A DNA stretch of 64,000 nt, from the NCBI RefSeq assembly GCF_009905725.1, contig NZ_JAAAKV010000011.1, positions 144,011 to 208,010 on the forward strand. Reading direction: 5' to 3'. Position numbers and translations under genes: made by a program. The notes under the pieces were generated by a model, which searched no databases, was not told the origin of the DNA, and was given only the letters and a program-made list of their open reading frames with translations. This stretch comes from Emticicia sp. CRIBPO. Lineage in GTDB: Bacteria; Bacteroidota; Bacteroidia; Cytophagales; Spirosomataceae. Below, piece after piece: positions 44,709 through 53,037 of this stretch; position 1 is the stretch's first letter, and each line of letters opens with the position of its first letter.

Positions 44709-45017
44709 GAAGGCAGGAAAAGGAGAAAGCAAAACGGAGGAAGGAAAACGGAGGAAGTAGAAAGGCTGTAAGGCCAGATGGCAATTTCGGACAAGGAAAA
44801 CGTCTTCCTTTTTACCTTAAACCGGACGGTTTTTCTTTCAAAATCATGTTTTTAAAAAATATTAATAATTTAAGCTGTCAGACGTATCCGTTTGACAGCT
44901 TTTTTTTATAACTTCGTCTGTAAGGAATTAAATAACAATCATCGTATTGCCTGTTCCTTTTTCCGTTCTACTTTTTGCGTTTTCCAATAAAATATTCAAC
45001 CTGATTAACATTAAAAA
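44709..45017. other. 309-base gap after the uronate operon
   Basis: The gap holds a purine-rich segment with the 13-mer AAAACGGAGGAAG repeated at 44731 and 44745, then the intrinsic terminator at 44872-44907. No coding sequence is seen. Confidence 0.7.
44872..44907 (+). terminator. Intrinsic terminator after exuT
   Basis: Arms AAGCTGTCA (44872-44880) and TGACAGCTT (44893-44901) form a perfect 9-bp stem followed by a run of Ts to 44907. Confidence 0.85.
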
Positions 45018-46298
45018 ATGAATGCATTAAACCGCCGTGATTTTCTTAAAAAAAGCAGTCTTGCTGCTTTAGGTTTTACGATCCTGCCTTCTCTGGCAGG
45101 GAAAGCTGCTCCCAGCGACAGGCTGCGGGTAGCTCATATAGGACTGGGGGGTATGGGCAATAACCACATGAACTGGTTTGCCAATCTTCCGGAAGTCGAA
45201 ATTGCCGCTTTATGCGATGTAGACTCGAACCATCTGAATGCAACGATCGAGAAATTAAAAACGAAACAACCCAATACCCAGGTAAAAGGTTATTCGGATT
45301 TCAGACATATCCTTGACAGGAATGACATTGACGCCATCACCTGTGCCACCCCTGATCACTGGCATGCCCAGATCGCCATCCTGGCATTCCAGGCTGGAAA
45401 GGACGTTTACGGAGAGAAACCGTTGTCGTTCAGCGTAAAAGAAGGTCAGAAAATGCTGAAGGCACAGAAAAAATACGACCGCGTTTTCCAGTTGGGTACG
45501 CAGATACACGCGGGCGATAACTATCACAGGGTTGCCGAAATCATCAAGGCCGGGGCTATCGGAAAAGTACATACCGTAAGGCTTTGGAAAACAGGCTTCC
45601 CGCCCGTTTTAGGACCTTCCAATTTCCAGACCCCGCCAAGTGAACTGAACTGGGACATGTGGCTCGGGCCCGCCCCTTATTCTCAGTATTCTCCGGAGAA
45701 ATGTCATTTTACCTACCGGTATTTCCTGGAGTATTCCGGGGGTGTTTTCCAGGATTTCTGGTGCCATATTGCCGATATCGTCTGGATGTCGATCAATCCT
45801 CAGAACCTGAGAAAAATCAAAGCTAAAGGAGAAAAGCCTGAAGGCGTGGGCGATGCTCCGAAATGGATTGATGTGGACTACGAATTCGATGACCTGAAAA
45901 TTCACTGGACTTCTACCCCGCCTAATGTACCGGGAGCAGCCAGCCGCGGCATCGGTGCCTATTTTGAAGGGGACAAAGGCACATTGATCTGTGACTATGG
46001 CAGTAAAGAGATTACCATTAACGGTGTGGTGATGAAAGATGTGCCGGAAGTGCCGGTCACGATCATCAGGTCTCCAGGGCATCAGCAGGATTTTGTCAAT
46101 GCCGTTAAAAACAGGACCGAACCGGAATCCAACCTCGAATATGCCAGAAGAATGACCATGCCTATGCACCTGGGACTCATCTCCTACCGTTTGGGCAGGG
46201 AGCTGCACTGGAATCCTAAAAAAGAGAAATTCAAAGGAGATAAAGAAGCGAATAGCTACCTGTTCAGGCCATATCGTAAGGAGTGGGATTTGATTTAG
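45018..46298 (+). CDS. Tat-exported Gfo/Idh/MocA-family oxidoreductase
   Basis: The N-terminus MNALNRRDFLKKSSLAALGF is a twin-arginine signal. The dinucleotide fold starts RVAHIGLGGMGNNH at about residue 36; EKPLSFS carries the usual catalytic Lys, and CATPDHWHA is the family segment before it. The C-terminal domain has the typical EYSGGVFQDFWCHIADIVWM sheet region. Exported members of this group in Bacteroidota act on sugars or glycosides; the substrate is unknown. It stands after the uronate operon's terminator and so has its own transcript. A heptamer-type repeat and a hairpin lie just after the stop. Confidence 0.92.
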   Translation: MNALNRRDFLKKSSLAALGFTILPSLAGKAAPSDRLRVAHIGLGGMGNNHMNWFANLPEVEIAALCDVDSNHLNATIEKLKTKQPNTQVKGYSDFRHILDRNDIDAITCATPDHWHAQIAILAFQAGKDVYGEKPLSFSVKEGQKMLKAQKKYDRVFQLGTQIHAGDNYHRVAEIIKAGAIGKVHTVRLWKTGFPPVLGPSNFQTPPSELNWDMWLGPAPYSQYSPEKCHFTYRYFLEYSGGVFQDFWCHIADIVWMSINPQNLRKIKAKGEKPEGVGDAPKWIDVDYEFDDLKIHWTSTPPNVPGAASRGIGAYFEGDKGTLICDYGSKEITINGVVMKDVPEVPVTIIRSPGHQQDFVNAVKNRTEPESNLEYARRMTMPMHLGLISYRLGRELHWNPKKEKFKGDKEANSYLFRPYRKEWDLI

Positions 46299-46313
46299 GA
46301 GCTTTTGGCTGTT

Positions 46314-46334
46314 TAGCGGTTAGCTTTTAGCTTA
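46314..46334. repeat. Three degenerate TAGCnnT heptamers after the oxidoreductase stop
   Basis: TAGCGGT, TAGCTTT and TAGCTTA follow each other from 46314 to 46334, 15 bases after the stop codon. The first unit is identical to the 11-copy repeat at 63924-64000. Confidence 0.6.
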
Positions 46335-46352
46335 AAAATCCTTAGAATTCCT

Positions 46353-46382
46353 GATAGCCCACGATTAACGTTGTGGGCTATC
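46353..46382. terminator. Hairpin after the oxidoreductase gene
   Basis: A perfect 10-bp stem, GATAGCCCAC (46353-46362) with GTGGGCTATC (46373-46382), encloses ten bases. There is no long T-run, so it may be a weak terminator or RNA-stabilising structure. Confidence 0.5.
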
Positions 46383-46514
46383 AATCTTACACTCAAAACT
46401 GGTGAACCTGCAATCAGGAAATATTTCGTGTGATGCAAACAAAAAGTGTTTTCTCTTCCGTAAAAAATTTGTATCTTCTTTTCAAAATTCACAAGCATAT
46501 AATTATCCGATAAA

Positions 46515-46649
46515 ATGAAAAAAAACAAAGATGAAATCGATTTGTTTGTTGTTAACAAACCACTTAAACAGCATGAGAAGGAGGAAATAAGCCGTGTTAT
46601 TTCTGAATATAAAGCATCAAAAAAAATCCGGGATTTATCTCAGAAATGA
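46515..46649 (+). CDS. Small hypothetical protein, 44 residues
   Basis: An ATG at 46515 opens a 44-codon frame ending TGA at 46649: it begins MKKNKDEIDLFVVNKPLKQ and ends KIRDLSQK. It is highly charged (many Lys and Glu), mostly helical in character, and has no signal peptide or membrane segment. Codon use and the lack of low-complexity sequence look gene-like, but no family is recognised. It lies convergent to the PIG-L gene. An antitoxin-like or accessory small protein is possible; support is only the reading frame. Confidence 0.45.
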   Translation: MKKNKDEIDLFVVNKPLKQHEKEEISRVISEYKASKKIRDLSQK

Positions 46650-46697
46650 AATTCAATCGCCGGATTCTTCTATATAAATCACACCTTCCTTTGTTGC

Positions 46698-47573
46698 TTA
46701 ACGCGATTTAAGCATCGGAAACAACCTCTTAATATCTTCTTCCGTCGGTTTTGAACCGTATTCACAAATTTCAAAGGCTTCTGCGTGTTTTACGTTGGCT
46801 GCATTTTCCTTGCCGTACCATTTTTCAAGTGATGTTCTGACTTCCGGTGTGATGGTCACAGCTCTGGTTTTGGCCAGCCATGTTTTTCTTTCGGCGTCAC
46901 CTTTCGGTACCTGGTCCAGATATCCGCCAATCCACGGCAGCCACTCGTATACCTGCGATACATGGGCATCCAAAGCATATATTTTTTGCTCAAAAACGGA
47001 GGTAATATCTACCGCTACGTCCGGTCTGAAAGGGTTAGGTCGCTGAAAATGGTCCTGGAAATAAAGAAAATAAGGGTTCTTTTTCAGTGGCGGGGTATCA
47101 GGAGCGACATTGGGCACGCCCACCAGGTAGGCAGCGTCCTGTACCAATATACCTGTATAACGGTGATCGGGGTGATAGTCATTTGACCTCGGAGCGATGA
47201 CCACATCAGCATCCCATTCCCTGATCTTACGGATGATCTGCAACCTGACGTTGAGATTCGGGATCAGTTCACCGTCATGGTTGTCGAGTACTTCATATTC
47301 CACACCAAAACGTTTTCCTGCTTCTTTGGCCTCCGCCGCTCTTCTTTTAGCCAGCATCCCACCGCCTTCGCTCTGATGCCCGGCATCGCCGTTGGTGACG
47401 GAAAGGAATTTAACCGAATGTCCCATCTTGGAAAACATAATGCCTATCCCGCCTGCTTTGAGGTCACAGTCATCGGGATGGGCTCCGATCATCATAATTC
47501 TGAGGGGCTTCTGGGCCTGAGTCAGCCAACTGACGAAGAATAAGCAGACAATTAAAAGGACACGTTTTGACAT
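46698..47573 (-). CDS. Exported PIG-L/LmbE-family deacetylase
   Basis: A signal peptide (MSKRVLLIVCLFFVSWLTQAQ) precedes the PIG-L domain. Zinc ligands are in GAHPDDCDLKAGG near residues 31-43 and in YHPDHRYTG near 132-140; the DNHDGEL loop is also typical. The family removes N-acetyl groups from GlcNAc-containing or similar molecules using zinc. An exported version in Bacteroidota probably acts on a periplasmic sugar or glycoside. It is transcribed alone, away from the membrane protein gene at 47982. Confidence 0.93.
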   Translation of the reverse strand: MSKRVLLIVCLFFVSWLTQAQKPLRIMMIGAHPDDCDLKAGGIGIMFSKMGHSVKFLSVTNGDAGHQSEGGGMLAKRRAAEAKEAGKRFGVEYEVLDNHDGELIPNLNVRLQIIRKIREWDADVVIAPRSNDYHPDHRYTGILVQDAAYLVGVPNVAPDTPPLKKNPYFLYFQDHFQRPNPFRPDVAVDITSVFEQKIYALDAHVSQVYEWLPWIGGYLDQVPKGDAERKTWLAKTRAVTITPEVRTSLEKWYGKENAANVKHAEAFEICEYGSKPTEEDIKRLFPMLKSR

Positions 47574-47981
47574 AGTTATATTGTTTTAAGGTTTTTGATA
47601 AAGTTAAACAATTCCGGAATAAGCAGGTCTTCTTTTTGCCATAAATTATCGGCCGTTTAACCTCAGGCAAAACATTACTTCGTTTTTAAGCGAAGAAAAC
47701 GGGTCGTGCCTTGGCATCTTCGTGGCCTATTTTCCGGCAAATTTTAGCCACGAAGGTACGAAGACACGGTTCTTTTATTACGAACCTTCCCAGCCCCGGC
47801 GGGGCGAAACATTGGTAACTTAACCCCTACACCAATGACCCAAAGCCCTGTAGGGGCGGCATATTCATCATCTATGTATGCCAGTACTATTCACCACTAA
47901 ATCGAAAAATACTATCTTAAAAACCCCTCCACCCCTCTTTTCTTAAAAAATCGTTTTACATTTGTCAAAATCAAATTGACG
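47574..47981. other. 408-base gap with inverted-repeat fragments
   Basis: No gene is seen. An inverted repeat CTTCGTGGC (47718-47726) and GCCACGAAG (47747-47755) lies centrally, then GC-rich blocks (AGCCCCGGCGGGGC near 47813, CCCTGTAGGGGCGGC near 47850) that look like fragments of an interspersed repeat. The -7 element for the next gene is at 47957-47964. Confidence 0.6.
47957..47964 (+). promoter_or_regulatory. -7 element (TACATTTG)
   Basis: TACATTTG matches TAnnTTTG and lies 18 bases before the ATG at 47982. A -33 box is not clear. Confidence 0.4.
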
Positions 47982-48485
47982 ATGACTTTACAACAGCTTT
48001 TTGAACGTATCGGCGAGCACTCAGGCACTTTGCTTTTCTGGTTCCTGATGATTCCGGTGTTCGCTATTCTGGCAGGAATTTTCGGCAGAGGACAGGGGCA
48101 CCTTTCTCCCTGGAAATATGTGTATGCCGTTTTGATTTACCTGGTGAGTGTACCCGGCATTTTTGCTGTAGCGTTGAACATTTACTTTTTCATGTTCCAG
48201 AGAAGGGACATTCTCCAGTCCGACGTGTTTATCCAGATACTCCCCATCATTGTGATGCTGGCTACTATATTTATTATTCGCAGAAATGTCGATCTAAGCC
48301 TGATTCCCGGCTTCGGCAGGATATCAGGGCTTTGGTTCATGTTGTTCACCACGATGTTCCTGATGTGGTTGCTGGAAAAAGTCCACATTGTTGTTTTCTC
48401 CTATTTGCCGTTCACTTCCCTGCTTCTCATTTTTGTGGTGCTGTTCGGACTGATTTACCTCGGATGGCGTAAGTTTTCGAATTAA
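47982..48485 (+). CDS. Hypothetical membrane protein, 167 residues
   Basis: Four or five hydrophobic segments are visible, at about residues 18-35, 48-72, 84-98, 112-130 and 137-160, so this is an integral inner-membrane protein. The ATG at 47982 is chosen over a TTG at 47976. I do not recognise a family; the GRGQGHLSPWKY loop is conserved-looking. It stands alone with its own promoter-like element, 145 bases before the flavin oxidoreductase gene. Confidence 0.75.
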   Translation: MTLQQLFERIGEHSGTLLFWFLMIPVFAILAGIFGRGQGHLSPWKYVYAVLIYLVSVPGIFAVALNIYFFMFQRRDILQSDVFIQILPIIVMLATIFIIRRNVDLSLIPGFGRISGLWFMLFTTMFLMWLLEKVHIVVFSYLPFTSLLLIFVVLFGLIYLGWRKFSN

Positions 48486-48629
48486 AGAAGCAGAAAAAAC
48501 TACTTTTTTGAAAGTCAGAGTTTAAGAGTAGTTACTTGTTTGTCACCGAAAATAAGTGCGATTTATCGGGCCGGAATGAATGCAAAAGTACTCCCTGCTG
48601 TTATTATGCTATACTTCAAAGCATAAATA

Positions 48630-49637
48630 ATGAGCAAAATAAAATTGAGTGTACTGGACCAGTCCGTAGTATCATATCAGGCCACTGCAAAACAAGCCAT
48701 AGACCAGACCATCGCCACCGCCAAACTGGCAGAAAAACTAGGTTATCATCGTTTCTGGGTTTCTGAACATCATAATTCCACCCGTATTGCCGGATCCACA
48801 CCCGAGGTGCTGATGGTAAAACTGGCTGACGAAACCAAACATATCAGGATAGGATCAGGAGGTATCATGTTGCCGAATCACAGTGCCTTAAAGGTGGCTG
48901 AGAACTTCCGGATGCTGGAAACCCTTTTCCCCGGCCGCATCGACCTGGGGATGGGAAGGGCACCGGGTACAGACCGTTTAACTTCTTCTTTGTTAAACCC
49001 TTCCAATGATTTCAGTGAGGGCAATTACCTGGAGCAACTTAACCATCTTCAGCATTTTTTCAGAGATACGGCAGAGACAGAACACGGGCCGATTCTGGCG
49101 GTACCACAGGCTGTTTCAGTGCCACAGCAATGGATCCTGAGTTCCAGCGGCGGAAGCAGCCAGATTGCTGCCAAGTTCGGTTTAGGACTGGCAGTTGCCA
49201 AATTCATTAACGGATTCGTTACGCCGTCTGTCGTTGATACTTACCGCAAGAGTTTCAGGCCGTCTGCTTCATTTGAAAAGCCGCATGCCCTGCTCTCTAT
49301 TTTTGTGATCTGCGGAGAAACGGAGGAGAAAGCGAGGGAAATGAGAAAATACATGGATTATATTTTCGTGCAGTTTGAGAAGGGTAACTTCCAGGATTTC
49401 GGAGATCCGGAATCTATCAAAAAATACCAGTTTACCTTACCGGAACTGGATCGTCTGAGATACAACAGCGGCAGGATCATTTCAGGTACACCTGACCAGG
49501 TAAAAGAAAAACTGACCCAGCTGGCGAATGATTTCGATGTGGATGAGATCATCATTTCTACGATGACGGATAACGCCACCGACCGTTTCCGCTCATTCGA
49601 ATTGTTATCTGAGGCTTTCGGACTGAATGAATTCTGA
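48630..49637 (+). CDS. LLM-class flavin-dependent oxidoreductase (luciferase-like)
   Basis: A 335-residue bacterial-luciferase-like barrel. It has LSVLDQSVVSY at the start, LGYHRFWVSEHHN, IRIGSGGIMLPNHSALKVAENF in consecutive pieces near residues 72-95, and PGRIDLGMGRAPGTD, all typical of the YhbW-like group. These enzymes use reduced flavin and oxygen to oxidise or cleave small substrates, or to monooxygenate; the substrate is unknown. It is followed two bases later by a TPR-like gene, so they are cotranscribed. Confidence 0.92.
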   Translation: MSKIKLSVLDQSVVSYQATAKQAIDQTIATAKLAEKLGYHRFWVSEHHNSTRIAGSTPEVLMVKLADETKHIRIGSGGIMLPNHSALKVAENFRMLETLFPGRIDLGMGRAPGTDRLTSSLLNPSNDFSEGNYLEQLNHLQHFFRDTAETEHGPILAVPQAVSVPQQWILSSSGGSSQIAAKFGLGLAVAKFINGFVTPSVVDTYRKSFRPSASFEKPHALLSIFVICGETEEKAREMRKYMDYIFVQFEKGNFQDFGDPESIKKYQFTLPELDRLRYNSGRIISGTPDQVKEKLTQLANDFDVDEIIISTMTDNATDRFRSFELLSEAFGLNEF

Positions 49638-49639
49638 TC

Positions 49640-50284
49640 ATGACGATTGATCCTGAAAATACTGTTGTAAAACTTTGTGCCGAAGGGATGAACCTGGAAG
49701 TGAGCGGCGATAAGAAACTGGCTCATCAGAAATTTCAGGAAGCCTGGAACCTGGCGGGTGATGATTATGAAGCTTTTATAGCGGCACATTACCTGGCCAG
49801 GCACCAGGAAACCCCCGAAGACAACCTCAGATGGAACCTGGAATCTTTAAACCGGGCACTGAACCTTAAAAGTCAACAGATCGGAAATCTTCTGCCCTCT
49901 CTTTACCTGAACCTGGGAAAGTCTTATGAAAACCTGGCTCAGAAGGAAGAGGCCGTAAAGTATTATACCCTGGCGGAAGAAAGCTGCGGGCATCTCGGCT
50001 CCGGTCCGTATGCTGAAATGATCAGAAGCGGGATAAGCCATGGTTTAAAAAGAATGGGTATTGAAAAAAACAGGATTGAAGTACTGGATAAACTCATAGA
50101 CCGGTGGTGTGAAAGAAAAGACCTGAGGCCTTTGTCCTTTGTTTTGCCTGCTTACCTGGGCTACCATGATACCGACCGGAATCCACTCATCAGTGCCCTA
50201 GGTTACCTGAACGCTGCCCGATGCTTAAACCCTGAAGAACAAGGCCTTATCGACAATATTATTTCGGAGCTGTCCGGCAGTTAG
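49640..50284 (+). CDS. TPR-like hypothetical protein, 214 residues
   Basis: The sequence is all helical. A TPR-type pair is suggested by GMNLEVSGDKKLAHQKFQEAW near residues 15-35 and by LYLNLGKSYENLAQKEEAVKYYTLAEE around 88-115. The C-terminal 90 residues have a further helical layer. It has no signal peptide, so it should be cytoplasmic. It starts two bases after the LLM oxidoreductase gene, suggesting coupled translation. The role is unknown; TPR proteins usually mediate protein contacts. Confidence 0.78.
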   Translation: MTIDPENTVVKLCAEGMNLEVSGDKKLAHQKFQEAWNLAGDDYEAFIAAHYLARHQETPEDNLRWNLESLNRALNLKSQQIGNLLPSLYLNLGKSYENLAQKEEAVKYYTLAEESCGHLGSGPYAEMIRSGISHGLKRMGIEKNRIEVLDKLIDRWCERKDLRPLSFVLPAYLGYHDTDRNPLISALGYLNAARCLNPEEQGLIDNIISELSGS

Positions 50285-50310
50285 AAAGTCTTTTCTGATT
50301 ATTTTTTTGA

Positions 50311-50336
50311 CAGGATTCCAGGATTTACAGGATTTT
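50311..50336. repeat. Three close copies of CAGGATT
   Basis: CAGGATT occurs three times at 8- to 10-base spacing directly upstream of the 21-bp array. Similar short blocks recur between genes in Bacteroidota (recalled from general experience). Confidence 0.5.
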
Positions 50337-50349
50337 GCCTGAGGGAGAC

Positions 50350-50706
50350 TTACATCACTCCAACGTAACTTTACATCACTCCAACGTAAACTTACACCGC
50401 TCCAACGTAAACTTACATCGCTACAACGTAAACTTACATCATTCCAACGTAAACTTACACCGCTCCAACGTAAACTTACACCGCCCCAACGTAAACTTAC
50501 ATCGCTCCAACGTAAACTTACACCGCTCCAACGTAAACTTACACCGCTCCAATGTAAACTTACACCGCTCCAACGTAAACTTGCACCGCTCCAACGTAAA
50601 CTTACACCGCTCCAACGTAAACTTACACCGCTCCAACGTAAACTTACACCGCTCCAACGTAAACTTACATCGCCCCAACGCGAACTTACATCGCCCCAAC
50701 GAATTT
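50350..50706. repeat. 21-bp tandem repeat array, 17 units
   Basis: Seventeen direct units of 21 bases, consensus CTTACACCGCTCCAACGTAAA within the limit of one unit, span 357 bases. Most variation falls in the few bases between TTACA and CAACGTAAA (CACTCC, CGCTCC, CGCTAC, CATTCC, CGCCCC). Because 21 is divisible by three, one frame on each strand stays open (repeating LHRSNVN on plus, CKFTLER on minus), but neither has a credible ATG or ribosome site. It is most likely a non-coding minisatellite between the TPR-like and lipoprotein genes. Confidence 0.9.
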
Positions 50707-50725
50707 TACATTAGCCTCATTTTAA

Positions 50726-50756
50726 ATTGCAATCAGGAATTTATTCCCTAAATTTG
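50726..50756 (+). promoter_or_regulatory. Promoter of the lipoprotein gene
   Basis: ATTG at 50726-50729 and TAAATTTG at 50749-50756 are spaced by 19 bases, a good fit to the Bacteroidota TTTG-N19-TAnnTTTG promoter. It lies 22 bases before the ATG. Confidence 0.55.
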
Positions 50757-50777
50757 AACACCATCAAATCTGAAACT

Positions 50778-51224
50778 ATGAAAACTGCTTTACTTGCCCT
50801 CCTGTTTTTTGCGACGCTTATCGTTGCTTGTCAGACCAGCAAAGAAGAAAAAGAAACCGACGTAAAAGAAAAGGCTGAAACCAGCCAATGTTATCTTTAT
50901 CAGACAGAAAAAGACACGGTAACGCTAAATATAGTATTGAACGGCGACCAGATTACAGGAATGCTTTCTTACCAGTTTTATGAAAAAGATGCCAACAGGG
51001 GCAGTATTTCCGGCGTTTTCAAAGGCGATACCCTGATCGCGGATTACACATTCAAATCGGAAGGGGTGGAATCGGTACGTCAGGTGGTTTTTCTGAAAAC
51101 TGACGAAGGACTGGAAGAGGGCTTCGGGGAGTCGGTGGAAGTGGATGGAAAAAGTAAATTCAAAGACATCAGCTCATTAAAATTCTCCGAAAACTTGAGC
51201 CTCAAAAAAACAAGTTGCCGCTAA
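50778..51224 (+). CDS. Hypothetical lipoprotein, 148 residues
   Basis: The ATG at 50778 gives a lipoprotein signal MKTALLALLFFATLIVAC with lipobox IVAC; upstream in-frame codons are not convincing. A charged linker (KEEKETDVKEKAE) follows, then a beta-rich domain of about 105 residues starting QCYLYQTEKDTVTLNIVLNG, like small lipocalin-type or copper-resistance-NlpE-like folds. No family is recognised with confidence. It has its own promoter, 16 bases ahead of the MFS gene, which may share the transcript. Confidence 0.8.
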   Translation: MKTALLALLFFATLIVACQTSKEEKETDVKEKAETSQCYLYQTEKDTVTLNIVLNGDQITGMLSYQFYEKDANRGSISGVFKGDTLIADYTFKSEGVESVRQVVFLKTDEGLEEGFGESVEVDGKSKFKDISSLKFSENLSLKKTSCR

Positions 51225-51240
51225 TCAACACCACCGCCTG

Positions 51241-52386
51241 ATGAGTATACCACCTGCTGTCAAAACGGCCAGAAGGGCTATCAATCTTATATTCCTGGTT
51301 TGCGGAATCGGCATTTCCAGTTGGGTGCCGATGGTGCCGTTTGCCAAAACCCGGCTGATGCTCAATGAGGCCGATCTGGGCCTTATACTGCTATTCCTGG
51401 GTGCCGGAGCCATTATTGCTATGCCGCTGGCGGGCTTTCTGATACAGAAGTATGGCAGCAAAATAGTCATTCTTGTGGCAGGTATCATGATTGCCCTGTT
51501 CTTACCCTTGTTGTTATTTTCCAAAACGGTCATTGCATTAGGGTTTTGTCTCTTTGTTTTCGGGGCAGCCATCGGTACTATCGATGTGGCCATGAACGCC
51601 CAGGCGGTCATTATCCAGGATAAATACGGGCAGCATATCATGTCTTCATTTCATGGCCTGTTCAGTGTCGGGGGACTGTTGGGCTCTTTCGGAATAGGTT
51701 TCCTGATGGATATGGGACTTGATCCAGTCAATGCTGCGATAGCCATCTCTATAGCCATTTTGCTGATTACTTTGAGCCAGTTCAGACTGCTACTCCCTCA
51801 TTCGGCCAGTCCGGAGTCAAACGTTTCTTCATTTGCTTTACCTAAAGGCCCTTTGATTATTCTCGGCTTGTTATGTTTCATCAGCTTTCTGGCCGAAGGG
51901 GCCATGCTCGACTGGAGTGCGGTTTTCCTCAAATTTGAAAGGGGTTTTGCCGATTCGCGGACAGGACTGGGTTTTGCGGCCTTTTCTGTCGCCATGTCCG
52001 TCATGAGACTTACGGGTGATAAAATCATTCACAAAATCGGTCAGAACAATGTGGTGCTATACGGCAGTATCGTGGCCTCGGCAGGCTTTTTTGTGGCGGT
52101 TGCCGTTCCTCACGGATGGGTTACGCTGACTGGTTTTGTATTGGTAGGCATAGGTGCAGCTAACATTGTGCCGATATTGTTCAGCCGGGCGGGCAGCTTT
52201 CCGGGCATTCCGGCGGGTTCGGGCTTACCGGCCGTGACAACACTCGGCTATGCGGGTCAGCTGGCCGGACCGGCCATGATCGGGTTCATTGCTCACTGGT
52301 CTTCACTACCGACCGCTTTTGTATTCATCAGCCTGCTCCTGCTGGTGGTAGCCTTCGGATTTAAACAGGAGAAAGTGGACCATTAA
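51241..52386 (+). CDS. MFS transporter, YbjJ-like
   Basis: A 381-residue, 12-helix major facilitator protein. The inner loop after helix 2 carries GFLIQKYGSK, the shortened MFS motif A, and the segment DVAMNAQAVIIQDKYGQHIMSSFHGLFSVGGLLG in consecutive pieces near residues 116-150 is typical of the YbjJ/FucP-like group. The substrate, import or export, is not known. It is followed 12 bases later by a Crp-family regulator that may control it. Confidence 0.88.
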   Translation: MSIPPAVKTARRAINLIFLVCGIGISSWVPMVPFAKTRLMLNEADLGLILLFLGAGAIIAMPLAGFLIQKYGSKIVILVAGIMIALFLPLLLFSKTVIALGFCLFVFGAAIGTIDVAMNAQAVIIQDKYGQHIMSSFHGLFSVGGLLGSFGIGFLMDMGLDPVNAAIAISIAILLITLSQFRLLLPHSASPESNVSSFALPKGPLIILGLLCFISFLAEGAMLDWSAVFLKFERGFADSRTGLGFAAFSVAMSVMRLTGDKIIHKIGQNNVVLYGSIVASAGFFVAVAVPHGWVTLTGFVLVGIGAANIVPILFSRAGSFPGIPAGSGLPAVTTLGYAGQLAGPAMIGFIAHWSSLPTAFVFISLLLLVVAFGFKQEKVDH

Positions 52387-52398
52387 ACAATTTTCCTG

Positions 52399-52989
52399 AT
52401 GATCGCACAATTCCTGAAAGCCACCTTCGACCCGTTTATCGACCTGAATATCCAGGTGTGGGAGAACTTTGAGAAGCTCGGGGAAGTGAGGAAATTCCCG
52501 AAAGAAACCATCCTGAAAGAGGCTAATATGACCGAAAAATACCTGACGTTGCTCATCAGGGGCAGCGGTGGCAGCCTGGTCTGGAAAAAGAACAATTTCG
52601 TTTGCATTGACATCAGTTTTGAGAATGAATTCATCTGCGACTATATGTCGTTTATAATGCAGAAACCCACCCCGATTGAAATCAGGCTTTTTGAAGACGC
52701 TAAAATCTTCAGGATTCCTTATGCCAATTTCCAGGAAACCTTTAAAGCCGGCAATCATGGCGAGAAAGTCACCCGGCTGATCCTTGAATCTTCTTACTTT
52801 GCCAAACAGCAGCAACAGATAGACCTGCTTACCCTGACCGCCAAACAAAGATACCTCGGCATACTCGAGACCAAAAAGAACATTGAACGCACGCCGCTGC
52901 GGTATCTGGCGTCTTATCTGGGCATTACGCCGCAAAGCCTGAGCCGGATCAGGGCAGAAAAAATCCGCGACTTACCAAATGGTAAGTGA
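52399..52989 (+). CDS. Crp/Fnr-family transcriptional regulator
   Basis: A 196-residue protein with an N-terminal cyclic-nucleotide-binding-type beta roll (about residues 20-115), a long dimer helix (VTRLILESSYFAKQQQQIDLLTLTAKQRY in consecutive pieces), and a C-terminal winged helix-turn-helix, RTPLRYLASYLGITPQSLSRIRAEK near 165-190. The beta roll lacks an obvious cAMP-binding RxAT motif, so another ligand or none is likely. It may regulate the MFS gene directly upstream, a common pairing in Bacteroidota. Confidence 0.9.
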   Translation: MIAQFLKATFDPFIDLNIQVWENFEKLGEVRKFPKETILKEANMTEKYLTLLIRGSGGSLVWKKNNFVCIDISFENEFICDYMSFIMQKPTPIEIRLFEDAKIFRIPYANFQETFKAGNHGEKVTRLILESSYFAKQQQQIDLLTLTAKQRYLGILETKKNIERTPLRYLASYLGITPQSLSRIRAEKIRDLPNGK

Positions 52990-53007
52990 TTTCCTGTTTT
53001 CCGAAAC

Positions 53008-53015
53008 TAAGTTTG
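53008..53015 (+). promoter_or_regulatory. -7 element (TAAGTTTG) before the CPBP gene
   Basis: TAAGTTTG matches TAnnTTTG and lies 22 bases before the ATG at 53038. Confidence 0.4.
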
Positions 53016-53037
53016 CCGTATCAATAAACTTTTCAAT

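Larger units (their letters stand above)
50285..50777. other. 493-base gap dominated by tandem repeats
   Basis: It contains a short CAGGATT repeat (50311-50336), the 17-copy 21-bp array (50350-50706) and the promoter of the lipoprotein gene (50726-50756). Confidence 0.8.

Noticed and set aside
50439..50699. Direct repeats as a CRISPR array
   Set aside because: Units of 21 bases are contiguous with no spacers, and no cas genes are nearby.
50335..50751. Plus-strand frame encoding repeated LHRSNVN heptads as a protein
   Set aside because: It would start at a TTG without ribosome site, consists only of the 21-bp repeat, and the opposite strand is open too; both are explained by a repeat length divisible by three.
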